Positions 1 through 5,619 of a stretch of DNA of 6,533 nucleotides are shown piece after piece. The notes below the pieces were generated by a model, which was not told the origin of the DNA, did no database searches, and saw only the letters and a list, made by a program, of their open reading frames with translations. Location of the stretch: the NCBI GenBank assembly GCA_029287305.1, contig JARFRJ010000132.1:1-6533 (forward strand), given 5' to 3'. Every line of letters begins with the position of its first letter. The first letter of the stretch is position 1. The position numbers and the translations under genes are program-made. The stretch comes from Hyphomonas sp. (GTDB lineage Bacteria > Pseudomonadota > Alphaproteobacteria > Caulobacterales > Hyphomonadaceae).

Positions 1-999
1 TGCCATGCCAATGGCTGAGATAATGATTTTTTCGCTGCGATCCTTGTCCAGCCTTTGTGAGTGCTTGCCTGATTTCGTGAAGATTACCGATTGGCTAACC
101 ACCTTGGCTTGAGCAAGGGATAATTTATGGGCCTCGGCATGATCGGTAAAAAGATTAGTCGCTTTGATGGCCATGGGACTGTCCAGAAAAACAGGTAGGT
201 CCGGGATGCGACCGGCCGCTTTCAACTCGCTTATGTGGAACAATAAGGACTGAGCCCGCCCAACAGCGAATGACGGAATAATGACGGACCCGCCGCGGTC
301 GACTGTTCTATTTATGATATCCGCCAGGGCGTCTTGTGGGTCGATCGCAGGGTGTTTTCGATCGCCATAGGTGGATTCAAGAAAGAGAAAGTCCGCTTTC
401 GAAATTTGCTCAGGCGCGCGCATGACAGGGTCGTTCAGGCGTCCGAGATCTCCGGAGAATACCAGTAGTTTGCCTGCCACACTCAATTCCACAATAGCGG
501 CCCCTAGAATGTGCCCAGCCTCGCGAAAGACTGCCGAGATATCCTTGGTCAACTGAATCGGTTTGCTAAAGCTGTGCGGCTTAAAACGGGAGAGTGAAAA
601 TTCCGCCTGTTCTTGCGTATAAAGCGGAAGCGCTGGGTGATGTTTTGTGTAGCCACCACGATTGGCCGCTCTGGCTTCGCGTTCCTGTAAGTACCCAGCA
701 TCGCGAAGAAGAATGTCGCATAAAGCCCTGGTCGTTTTGGTGCAATGAATATGGCCGCGATACCCTTGTGATACCAGCGCAGGGACATATCCAGAATGGT
801 CTATATGAGCATGTGTAAGGATGACGGCATCAATGTCGGCCGGATCAATCGGCAGGCGCTTTCTATTGCGCAAACGAAGCTGTTTGAACCCCTGAAATAA
901 GCCGCACTCTACAAGAACTCTTTGGTCAGCATACTCAACCAGAAACTTTGATCCGGTTACTGTGCCAGCGCCGCCGAAAAAGGTTACGTGTGGGGTCAT
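1..999 (-). CDS. Beta-CASP metallo-beta-lactamase RNA nuclease (3' part beyond window)
   Basis: Metal-dependent RNA-cleaving hydrolase of the beta-CASP branch of the metallo-beta-lactamase fold, the same broad family as archaeal and eukaryotic CPSF-type nucleases and bacterial TTHA0252-like RNases. The first 333 residues are visible. The order is: N-terminal strand with VTGS (14-17), zinc motif HAHIDHSG (63-70), ALPLYTQE (around 124-131), GHILGA (162-167, with a zinc-ligand His), SGDLGR (182-187, with the bridging Asp), the beta-CASP entry motif ESTYGD (208-213) and IPSFAVGRAQ (241-250). The window ends in IIISAIGMA, just before the family's Gly-rich motif and C-terminal His motifs, so about 120-140 residues are missing because of the window edge, not truncation. 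The start at 999 is chosen because AGGAG lies 10 nt upstream and the protein begins as family members do. It follows the amidotransferase gene on the same strand with a 213-bp gap, so co-transcription is possible but not shown. Family assignment is very secure; the RNA target is unknown. Confidence 0.95.
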   Translation of the reverse strand, partial: MTPHVTFFGGAGTVTGSKFLVEYADQRVLVECGLFQGFKQLRLRNRKRLPIDPADIDAVILTHAHIDHSGYVPALVSQGYRGHIHCTKTTRALCDILLRDAGYLQEREARAANRGGYTKHHPALPLYTQEQAEFSLSRFKPHSFSKPIQLTKDISAVFREAGHILGAAIVELSVAGKLLVFSGDLGRLNDPVMRAPEQISKADFLFLESTYGDRKHPAIDPQDALADIINRTVDRGGSVIIPSFAVGRAQSLLFHISELKAAGRIPDLPVFLDSPMAIKATNLFTDHAEAHKLSLAQAKVVSQSVIFTKSGKHSQRLDKDRSEKIIISAIGMA

Positions 1000-1006
1000 T
1001 GGCGCG

Positions 1007-1012
1007 AGCTCC
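1007..1012 (-). promoter_or_regulatory. Ribosome binding site of the beta-CASP nuclease gene
   Basis: On the minus strand the sequence reads AGGAG, a 10-nt spacer, then ATG at 999. It is the only good Shine-Dalgarno near this start and decides it. Confidence 0.6.
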
Positions 1013-1081
1013 TGTGCTGAAAATATGATAGTCTGCCCCTCTCAATCGGGGAAACTGGCCTGTGGTGGTTTGATGGGGATC

Positions 1082-1102
1082 AAATCCGTGATTTTCGGAT
1101 TT
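1082..1102. repeat. Short inverted repeat (7-bp arms, 7-nt loop)
   Basis: AAATCCG (1082-1088) and CGGATTT (1096-1102) are perfect complements around TGATTTT. On the plus strand two further T follow the arm, but no plus-strand gene ends here. On the minus strand GATCCCC follows, so it is not a standard terminator for the amidotransferase. It could be an attenuator or RNA-processing hairpin in a leftward transcript, or chance. Confidence 0.3.
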
Positions 1103-1212
1103 TTCACCTTCTGCGAAACGTTCAAACGCATTTTCAATTGAGGTATCTGAGGCACGTAAAGCGTGACATATTTGGGGAAGACGCGCCCTGCAGGGGGGTA
1201 GAAAATAACTGT

Positions 1213-2040
1213 TTACACATCCAATGATGCCAGAGAACGGATTTGATAGGATTGCCGGTTCGGCGAGACACTCCATACAGATCCGTCGGGAACTTTCGTC
1301 CAAGTTTCATGCGTGATCGGCTCAGAGGCAACAACCATTCCCCAATATTCGATGCGCGGATCATGGTGGATATGTGGAAACCCACAAATCTCGCAATCAT
1401 AAAGCCCTCTTCGTTCCACATAGTAGAGCGTACGGCCAAGGCAGGTTCCGAAAAATTGCTCACCATCTGTCAGCATCAGATTCAGACCAAGCTTGGCGCG
1501 CGGGTTTGCCGATGTGGCAAGCTTGGCAATCTGCGCCGCGGCTTTCGCCAAGACGGTCTCCGGGTCATCATATTCGGCGCGATCAATGAGTGTCAGGAGG
1601 TAGGCAAATACATGCTCACTGTCGGTTTCCCCTTGAATGTCAGCGGCTCTTTTCTGCGATATCAGCTTAAGAAGTTGGGGACGGACCTTTTTAAAACCCG
1701 GAACGGTTCCATTGTGGGCAAAGGCCCATTTCCCAGACGCAAAGGGATGGGTGTTTTCAAGAATGGATGCCCCAACTGTCGCTCTGCGAATATGCGCAAG
1801 CACCATTTTTGAATAGGTCTTGGCGGCGGCACGTTGAAAGTGTTCGCCATGATAGGCCGCCCAAGATTGCTTTTCCAGATGTGGCTGGCTCTCCTCATAG
1901 GTCACGATTCCCCAGCCATTCGTATGGTCATACCCTGAAAGATCCTGGCGGCTTTGCGTCAGCAAAGCGTTTTGGGCGTGCACCAGAGTGCACTCGACTT
2001 TTGTCGGTTCGGTGGCTGCGAAGGCATAGAGGCGGCACAT
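1213..2040 (-). CDS. Class II (Ntn-type) glutamine amidotransferase
   Basis: Predicted cytoplasmic N-terminal-nucleophile hydrolase that releases ammonia from glutamine or cleaves a gamma-glutamyl amide; 275 residues, normal for stand-alone members such as E. coli YafJ. It begins MCRLYAF, so removal of Met1 exposes the catalytic Cys2. Other family motifs are NGWGIVTY (41-48, with Asn where DGWG is usual), LAHIRRATVG (81-90), NTHPF (96-100), FAHNGTVPGF (107-116) and GETDSEH (137-143). Near the C-terminus are C216-x2-C219 and H223/H225/H226, a possible metal site. The frame stays open upstream to 2316, but that would run antisense through the divergent gene and bury the Cys; start 2040 is set by the MCRL motif. 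There is no clear Shine-Dalgarno. The leader contains one arm of a 14-bp inverted repeat whose other arm covers the start of the divergent ATP-grasp gene. Ammonia or amide transfer linked to that ligase is an inference. Confidence 0.93.
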   Translation of the reverse strand: MCRLYAFAATEPTKVECTLVHAQNALLTQSRQDLSGYDHTNGWGIVTYEESQPHLEKQSWAAYHGEHFQRAAAKTYSKMVLAHIRRATVGASILENTHPFASGKWAFAHNGTVPGFKKVRPQLLKLISQKRAADIQGETDSEHVFAYLLTLIDRAEYDDPETVLAKAAAQIAKLATSANPRAKLGLNLMLTDGEQFFGTCLGRTLYYVERRGLYDCEICGFPHIHHDPRIEYWGMVVASEPITHETWTKVPDGSVWSVSPNRQSYQIRSLASLDV

Positions 2041-2107
2041 ATATTGATCTGCATCAGGGGCTAGAAGGTGAAAGCCTTCATTATCCCTTTGTACGAGAGG
2101 ATAGCTG
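2041..2107. promoter_or_regulatory. Divergent promoter region between amidotransferase and ATP-grasp genes
   Basis: The start codons of the two genes are only 67 bp apart, so promoters for both probably lie here or just inside the coding sequences. Leftward, GATAAT (2085-2080 on the minus strand) resembles a -10 box and would give a leader of about 30 nt; no good -35 was found. No convincing rightward promoter was seen. A small hairpin (GAAGG 2064-2068, CCTTC 2075-2079) sits in the centre. The 14-bp inverted repeat flanks the region. Confidence 0.45.
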
Positions 2108-2118
2108 ATGCAGATCAA
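2044..2118. repeat. Perfect 14-bp inverted repeat framing the divergent start region
   Basis: TTGATCTGCATCAG (2044-2057) and its exact reverse complement CTGATGCAGATCAA (2105-2118) are separated by 47 bp. The left arm lies 3-16 nt upstream of the amidotransferase start codon (2040). The right arm includes the ATG of the ATP-grasp gene (2108). Because the genes diverge, both transcripts carry the same sense sequence at their translation start. The repeat is seen directly. A role as paired operators, or as a shared RNA-level control site, is inferred. Confidence 0.85.
2096..2100 (+). promoter_or_regulatory. Ribosome binding site of the ATP-grasp gene
   Basis: AGAGG, then 7 nt, then ATG at 2108. 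An in-frame TAG at 2102-2104 rules out any start further upstream. A stronger AGGAGG at 2121-2126 lies inside codons 5-7 and has no usable in-frame start at proper spacing, so it is not taken as the initiation site. Confidence 0.5.
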
Positions 2119-3610
2119 CAAGGAGGATATAAAAGGCTGCACGGGTGAGATCGCGCCATGGCCCATCCTTTCCTCACACACTGTCCAGTTGCAGACGAAA
2201 GACATGCGCGCTTTGAACAAGTTGCGCGATGAGCTGAGGGTCGAGCATTGCGCGCTAAGCTCTGCCTGGTTCAGGGAATTGGGCGTTCGATCAGGGTGGC
2301 GCAAGGGCCCCTGCATTTATATTGAGGATCATCGCTCAATTAGCCGCATGTCTGAAGAAGCTTCCAAGAGATTCGAGTACAGAATGCTCGGTTTGGCGAG
2401 CGCCAAAGATGGGGTCCTCGTGTCATCCCCAAGAGATATGGACTTTGAAGCTTATATGGGCAGAGCCAGCGCAACGGGCCCCCCTCATATATGGTCAGTT
2501 GAGCAGGTTACCTCCAGCCCGCGCCGCCGGCTGGCCTCAGACGCCCTTCATCATCCAGACACATTTGACGCCCTTGTTCAATTCACCAAACAGGCAGGCG
2601 GTATAAACATTGTGCCCTATATATCCAGCGGTGATATTTGGGTGTTGGCAAGCGCTCTGGCAAGAACAACCTCGCTGCCCGTCTGTGTGAGCGCGCCGCC
2701 GCCGGCAATGTCTACCCTAGCAAATGACAAAGTGTGGTTCGCGCGTACGGTTAGCCGCCTGATTGGTGCGCGTTCGGTGCCGATAACGCGGGCGGTCTAT
2801 TCAATGGCAAATCTTGCCTGCACGGTACGTGAGTTAGCCGCTATATCAGCCCAGCTGGTCTTCAAGCTGCCAGCAAGCGCTGGGGGTCTCGGCAATATCA
2901 GCATGGACGCGGCGCCCTTTCGCGGCCTGCGTCTAGCCCAAATTTTGACGAGACTTCGCGGTCAGCTAGAGAAAATCGGCTGGCGCGCAGGTGACAAACT
3001 CTTGGTCGGGCGCTGGGACGCAGCTGTCTTTGCAAGTCCGTCGGTCCAAATCTGGGTGCCGGAAACAGAGCAGGGAAAACCAATAATTGAAGGCATCTTC
3101 ATGCAAAAGGTCAAAGGGCGCGCAGGGGCTTTCATCGGTGCAGAACGCGCTGATCTGGACGCGGACACAGTCTATACGCTGACCTATCAAGCGATGCAGA
3201 TCGCAACGCTGCTGCAGGCACTTGGATATATGGGCCGATTAAGCCTCGACGCCGTCTTACTTTCCAGCAAGGTTGATAGACATGAAATTCATTGGATCGA
3301 AGCGAATGCGCGCTGGGGCGGCGTATCGATTCCAATGACAATCGCAAACAAGCTCGGCTATGGAAAACCTCAAAGTCACATCGCCATCACCCAGCATCAT
3401 ATTGATCTAGGTGATCAAAATAGCATGGCCCGTATTGAGGTAGAGTTCGAAGCCCGCAAACGAAATCAGGAATTTGGGCCTTTTGAAACGGCGCTGTTTC
3501 TGGTGCCGCCAAGGACTGGATTAGCCTTGATCCTCGGGATCGCTGAGCGCACCGAAACGGCGCATGAACTTGTTAAGATTGCCCTTTCGGCTTGTTCCCA
3601 GGCGGACTGA
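2108..3610 (+). CDS. Pre-ATP-grasp / PGM1-like ATP-grasp ligase
   Basis: Predicted ATP-dependent carboxylate-amine ligase of 500 residues. It most resembles the pre-ATP-grasp family that includes the peptide ligase PGM1 of pheganomycin synthesis. Residues 1-65 are poorly recognisable. About 68-210 fits the pre-ATP-grasp domain, with CIYIEDHRS (69-77), FEYRMLGL (89-96) and VLVSSP (103-108). The ATP-grasp core follows: KVWFARTVSRLIGARSVP (208-225, the usual lid-entry segment), LVFKLPASAGGLGN (250-263, nucleotide-binding Lys253 and Gly-rich loop), GRLSLDAVLL (376-385) and the metal-binding IEANARWGG (397-405; Glu398, Asn400, Arg402). A C-terminal extension runs from about 410 to 500. All the expected ATP- and Mg-binding residues are present, so it should be active. 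There is no signal peptide, so it is cytoplasmic. It diverges from a class II glutamine amidotransferase, which could supply ammonia or trim a gamma-glutamyl group. The substrate is unknown. The superfamily call is secure; the PGM1-type subfamily is likely. Confidence 0.85.
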   Translation: MQINKEDIKGCTGEIAPWPILSSHTVQLQTKDMRALNKLRDELRVEHCALSSAWFRELGVRSGWRKGPCIYIEDHRSISRMSEEASKRFEYRMLGLASAKDGVLVSSPRDMDFEAYMGRASATGPPHIWSVEQVTSSPRRRLASDALHHPDTFDALVQFTKQAGGINIVPYISSGDIWVLASALARTTSLPVCVSAPPPAMSTLANDKVWFARTVSRLIGARSVPITRAVYSMANLACTVRELAAISAQLVFKLPASAGGLGNISMDAAPFRGLRLAQILTRLRGQLEKIGWRAGDKLLVGRWDAAVFASPSVQIWVPETEQGKPIIEGIFMQKVKGRAGAFIGAERADLDADTVYTLTYQAMQIATLLQALGYMGRLSLDAVLLSSKVDRHEIHWIEANARWGGVSIPMTIANKLGYGKPQSHIAITQHHIDLGDQNSMARIEVEFEARKRNQEFGPFETALFLVPPRTGLALILGIAERTETAHELVKIALSACSQAD

Positions 3611-3786
3611 TGCGGCAAATATTTCTTTCTAAAGGGTGCGATGCGCCCTCTTCATCAAGGCTGCTCAAACGATCTAGTTTTGTTCAAAACGGCTTTGATA
3701 CGCCCTGTATCGGGCTCTGCGGTGTGGGGCGAGCAGGCAAGTTTTTTGCACTCTATTGGCGCGCTGAAACAAGTCCCTTTCTCTAA
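3610..3786 (+). CDS. Doubtful 58-residue ORF overlapping the ATP-grasp stop
   Basis: The ATP-grasp stop and this ATG share one base (TGATG, 3608-3612), an arrangement seen in translationally coupled genes. The predicted 58-residue product is basic. It contains TPCIGLC (residues 37-43), which resembles the start of the small Cys-rich DUF1289 family, but the two later cysteines of that family are missing in this and the neighbouring frames. There is no separate Shine-Dalgarno, and a terminator-like hairpin (3634-3648) lies inside it. It may be a real small protein, a decayed DUF1289 gene, or chance. I favour the last two. Confidence 0.2.
   Translation: MRQIFLSKGCDAPSSSRLLKRSSFVQNGFDTPCIGLCGVGRAGKFFALYWRAETSPFL
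3634..3653 (+). terminator. Weak intrinsic terminator-like hairpin after the ATP-grasp gene
   Basis: GGGTGC (3634-3639), loop GAT, GCGCCC (3643-3648): a 6-bp GC-rich stem with one G-U pair, preceded by AAA and followed by the short pyrimidine tract TCTTC. The U tract is poor, so termination efficiency is doubtful. Confidence 0.3.
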
Positions 3787-3888
3787 TTATTTGTAATCTG
3801 GGCCTGCGGGTCGGTTCATCTATGGTTCAGCCTATCAAGCGTTAAATACGCTTAGTAAAAAATGAGATATTAGCTTGGACACGCTCTA
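3787..3888. promoter_or_regulatory. Upstream region of the glycine-zipper gene, with an inverted repeat
   Basis: AT-rich region expected to hold the promoter of the exported protein gene. AAGCG (3837-3841) and CGCTT (3849-3853) form an inverted repeat around TTAAATA, possibly an operator. It is followed by A residues, not T, so it is not a rightward terminator. A weak pair TTAAAT (3842-3847) and GATATT (3866-3871), 18 bp apart, could be a promoter, but it would leave a leader of about 10 nt. No clear Shine-Dalgarno precedes 3889. Confidence 0.3.
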
Positions 3889-4707
3889 ATGACCCGATTA
3901 ACAGCCCTTTTTGCCTTTACTTTGCTTGCGCTTGGATTTTTACCTTTGGCGGAGGCGCGTTCATCTTATTCCGCTGCAGAATGCAAGACTGATGATCGCG
4001 CGGCGGGCACGATTGTCGGAGCGCTGGTTGGGGCGGCAGCTGGCGGTGCGATTGGCAGTCATTCTGATGGATATAGGTATTCACATCGCTATTCTCGCGG
4101 CTATAGCCGCTATAATCGGGGCCATCATTATAGGGGATACCGCGCCGATCGGCGGTCTTATAATAGACACGGCACTCGCTATCATGGCCAACGGGGGGAT
4201 CGTCACCATCGTGGATATAGGCAGTCACATTATCGCGGACATAAAGGCGATGGTACTCTGGTCGGTATCTTTGCTGGCGCTTTAATTGGTGGCATAATCG
4301 GCAATGAATTGGCAGCCAGCGCCTCTGATGATTGCGCGCGCAGACGGGTCCACCAGCCATATAAACCCTATTATTCCTCAGATACGCAATATAGCAATTA
4401 TGCCCAGAATGACCCACGTCAAGCCGGGCAGAGCGTTTACGGACACCGGGTTGAGCCGGCATATACTTATGCGCAACCTCGCCAAGCCGAAGGTGCATAT
4501 GCAGCCCGCCAGAGTAACCAGAATATGCAGCCGATTTCAGACGGGCAGATTTATTCCGATGATCTTTATGTCTCCGATCAGCTTGAATTTGAACCGCAGT
4601 GTACAATGGTCAATAAACTCACCTATTTGCCGGACGGCAAGCGTCTTTATGAGCCGGAAAAGGTTTGCCAGTATAGCGCTGGCGGCAAGTGGATTAAGGC
4701 AAATTAG
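3889..4707 (+). CDS. Exported glycine-zipper protein with Arg/Tyr/His/Gly-rich insert
   Basis: Predicted envelope protein of 272 residues; function unknown. Residues 1-23 form a signal peptide: Arg3, a hydrophobic core, and a likely signal peptidase I site after AEA (21-23). There is no lipobox Cys. Two glycine-zipper segments follow, GTIVGALVGAAAGGAIG (40-56) and one at 120-138 with LVGIFAGALIGGIIG. They resemble the paired membrane segments of the Rickettsia 17-kDa antigen/glycine-zipper family, in which the pair normally lies close together. Here residues 58-119 separate them and are about three-quarters Arg, Tyr, His or Gly with only three acidic residues. A Tyr/Gln/Ser-rich, low-complexity stretch (about 153-225) leads to a compact tail with C238 and C260, which may pair, and LTYLPDGKRLYEPEKVC. 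C32 and C149 sit beside the zippers. It converges on the dehydrogenase gene with 16 bp between stops. Outer-membrane or periplasmic location is inferred. Confidence 0.85.
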   Translation: MTRLTALFAFTLLALGFLPLAEARSSYSAAECKTDDRAAGTIVGALVGAAAGGAIGSHSDGYRYSHRYSRGYSRYNRGHHYRGYRADRRSYNRHGTRYHGQRGDRHHRGYRQSHYRGHKGDGTLVGIFAGALIGGIIGNELAASASDDCARRRVHQPYKPYYSSDTQYSNYAQNDPRQAGQSVYGHRVEPAYTYAQPRQAEGAYAARQSNQNMQPISDGQIYSDDLYVSDQLEFEPQCTMVNKLTYLPDGKRLYEPEKVCQYSAGGKWIKAN

Positions 4708-4712
4708 TCTTG

Positions 4713-4728
4713 CTTAAAGTCCTTTAAG
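4713..4728 (+). terminator. Inverted repeat between convergent genes, possible weak terminator
   Basis: CTTAAAG (4713-4719) and CTTTAAG (4722-4728) are perfect complements. They start 5 bp after the zipper-gene stop and overlap the dehydrogenase stop (4724-4726). A T-rich tract (GCTTTGGTTTCATCTTTT) follows rightward, but the stem is AT-rich and the tract interrupted, so this is only a plausible terminator for the rightward gene. Confidence 0.35.
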
Positions 4729-5557
4729 GCTTTGGTTTCATCTTTTCTGGTCCGGCTTGGGTCAGTTTATGAAAAGGGGTATCGGGATGGCCAGGCAGCA
4801 TCTGGAAATAAATTCCGGTTGATTGGCCCGCATCGATTAAAAGCTCTGCACCTGTACAGTGACGGGCCGCATCGCTGGCAAAAAAGATAATCGGTTCGGC
4901 GATCTCCTCTGGCTTGGCTGCGCGTTTCAAAGGCATGCCGCCAAGCGCTGAAGAGAAGGTCTCATAATCCATATTCATCAAATTGCTCATATCGGTATGC
5001 ACACTGCCGGGCAGAACGGCATTGACGCGGATGTCCGGGCCAAGCTCCATTGCGGCGGTCTTGGTGAGGGAAATAAGCGCCGCCTTGGTTGCCGCATAGA
5101 CCGAATAGCCATTCATGGTCAGGACGCCGGTATTGGAGGCGATATTGACAATTGAGCCGCCGCCTGAGGCGCGCATGAGCGGGATGACGGCCTGATGGCC
5201 CCATACAGCACCGAGAAAATTGATATCAATGATCTGGCGGGCCGTCTCCTGATCCAGCGTTTCCAGACTTTCAATATGGCCCCCGCCATAGCCTGCATTA
5301 TTGACAAGCACATGCAGACCGCCAAAGCGTGCTTTGGTTGCCTCTACCGCCATGGCCCAGCTGGCCGGATCGCGCACATCCAGCGCCGTAGAAGCCACGT
5401 GCGGTCCAAGGCTATCGGCCAGCGCCTTTGCGGCTGGCTGATCAATATCGGTAATCATTATCTGTGCGCCTTCGGCCTGCATAGCTTTGGCTGTGGCCGC
5501 GCCAATGCCTCTGGCTGCGCCGGTAATAAGTACGATTTTACCCTCTAATCTCGCCAT
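4724..5557 (-). CDS. Short-chain dehydrogenase/reductase (classical SDR), NAD-type
   Basis: Cytoplasmic oxidoreductase of the classical SDR family, 277 residues; the substrate (an alcohol or ketone) cannot be told. The Rossmann motif TGAARGIG is at 12-19. Asp37 at the end of the second strand (ITDID) indicates NAD(H) rather than NADP(H). DV at 60-61 and NNAG at 86-89 follow. The catalytic tetrad is complete: Asn113, Ser141, Tyr154, Lys158 (YAATK). The cofactor segment VLPGSVHTDM and the family's late motif GAELLIDAGQS are also present. About 30 residues after that motif (GIYFQMLPG to the Lys/Pro-rich end) extend beyond a typical SDR C-terminus. Start 5557 is supported by AAGGA 9 nt upstream. 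The gene diverges from rsfS, with 123-159 bp between starts depending on the rsfS start, and converges with the zipper gene. No neighbour hints at its pathway. Confidence 0.95.
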   Translation of the reverse strand: MARLEGKIVLITGAARGIGAATAKAMQAEGAQIMITDIDQPAAKALADSLGPHVASTALDVRDPASWAMAVEATKARFGGLHVLVNNAGYGGGHIESLETLDQETARQIIDINFLGAVWGHQAVIPLMRASGGGSIVNIASNTGVLTMNGYSVYAATKAALISLTKTAAMELGPDIRVNAVLPGSVHTDMSNLMNMDYETFSSALGGMPLKRAAKPEEIAEPIIFFASDAARHCTGAELLIDAGQSTGIYFQMLPGHPDTPFHKLTQAGPEKMKPKP

Positions 5558-5619
5558 AGTCAGATATCCTTATTTAGGCATAGGGGCGTGCGATTAAACG
5601 TCATCTTTGAAAGCCTCCC
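5558..5619 (-). promoter_or_regulatory. Leader and expected promoter area of the dehydrogenase gene
   Basis: The leftward promoter should lie here or overlap the rsfS promoter. Apart from the ribosome site, only a TTTAAT resembling a -10 box (minus strand, around 5599-5594) was seen, without a recognisable -35. No hairpin or riboswitch-like structure was evident. Confidence 0.2.
5567..5571 (-). promoter_or_regulatory. Ribosome binding site of the dehydrogenase gene
   Basis: The minus strand reads AAGGA, 9 nt, then ATG at 5557, with MARLEGK as expected for an SDR N-terminus. Confidence 0.5.

Larger units (their letters stand above)
1000..1212. other. Gap between amidotransferase and nuclease genes, with unexplained open frames
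   Basis: This gap between two leftward genes holds no gene I can name. After the amidotransferase TAA (1213-1215) the same minus-strand frame stays open for 56 codons to a TGA at 1042-1044. It would encode a Pro-rich, basic segment ending KITDLIPIKPPQASFPD. A second minus-strand frame is also open right across the gap. Neither has a start codon with a Shine-Dalgarno inside the gap, so I do not call a gene. The gap also holds a 10-bp palindrome, CCCTGCAGGG (1186-1195), and a hairpin repeat (1082-1102). A weak minus-strand -10-like TATCAT (1025-1030) has no convincing -35 partner. Confidence 0.4.

Noticed and set aside
935..1303. 122-codon minus-strand ORF spanning the gap between amidotransferase and nuclease genes
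   Set aside because: Its only ATG lies inside the amidotransferase gene and its end lies inside the nuclease gene, both in other frames. No Shine-Dalgarno and no recognisable motif; kept only as a remark on the gap.
1243..1812. 189-codon plus-strand ORF
   Set aside because: Antisense to the well-supported amidotransferase; no family resemblance.
2041..2316. Longer amidotransferase ORF starting at 2316 (92 extra codons)
   Set aside because: It would run antisense through the start of the ATP-grasp gene and place the nucleophile Cys in the interior; family members begin at MCRL.
3697..3711. Hairpin GATAC-GCCCT-GTATC as a terminator
   Set aside because: The 5-bp stem has no following T run and lies within the doubtful small ORF; treated as chance.
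3917..4606. 229-codon minus-strand ORF opposite the glycine-zipper gene
   Set aside because: It is antisense to a gene with a clear signal peptide and family motifs. The long opening follows from the biased codons of the Arg/Tyr/His/Gly-rich insert; no family motif was seen in it.
3911..4717. Two plus-strand ORFs (3911-4285 and 4304-4717) in another frame of the same gene
   Set aside because: They are out-of-frame readings of low-complexity coding sequence. The hydrophobic look of the first comes from repeated ATA/ATT/GCT codons in the shifted frame.
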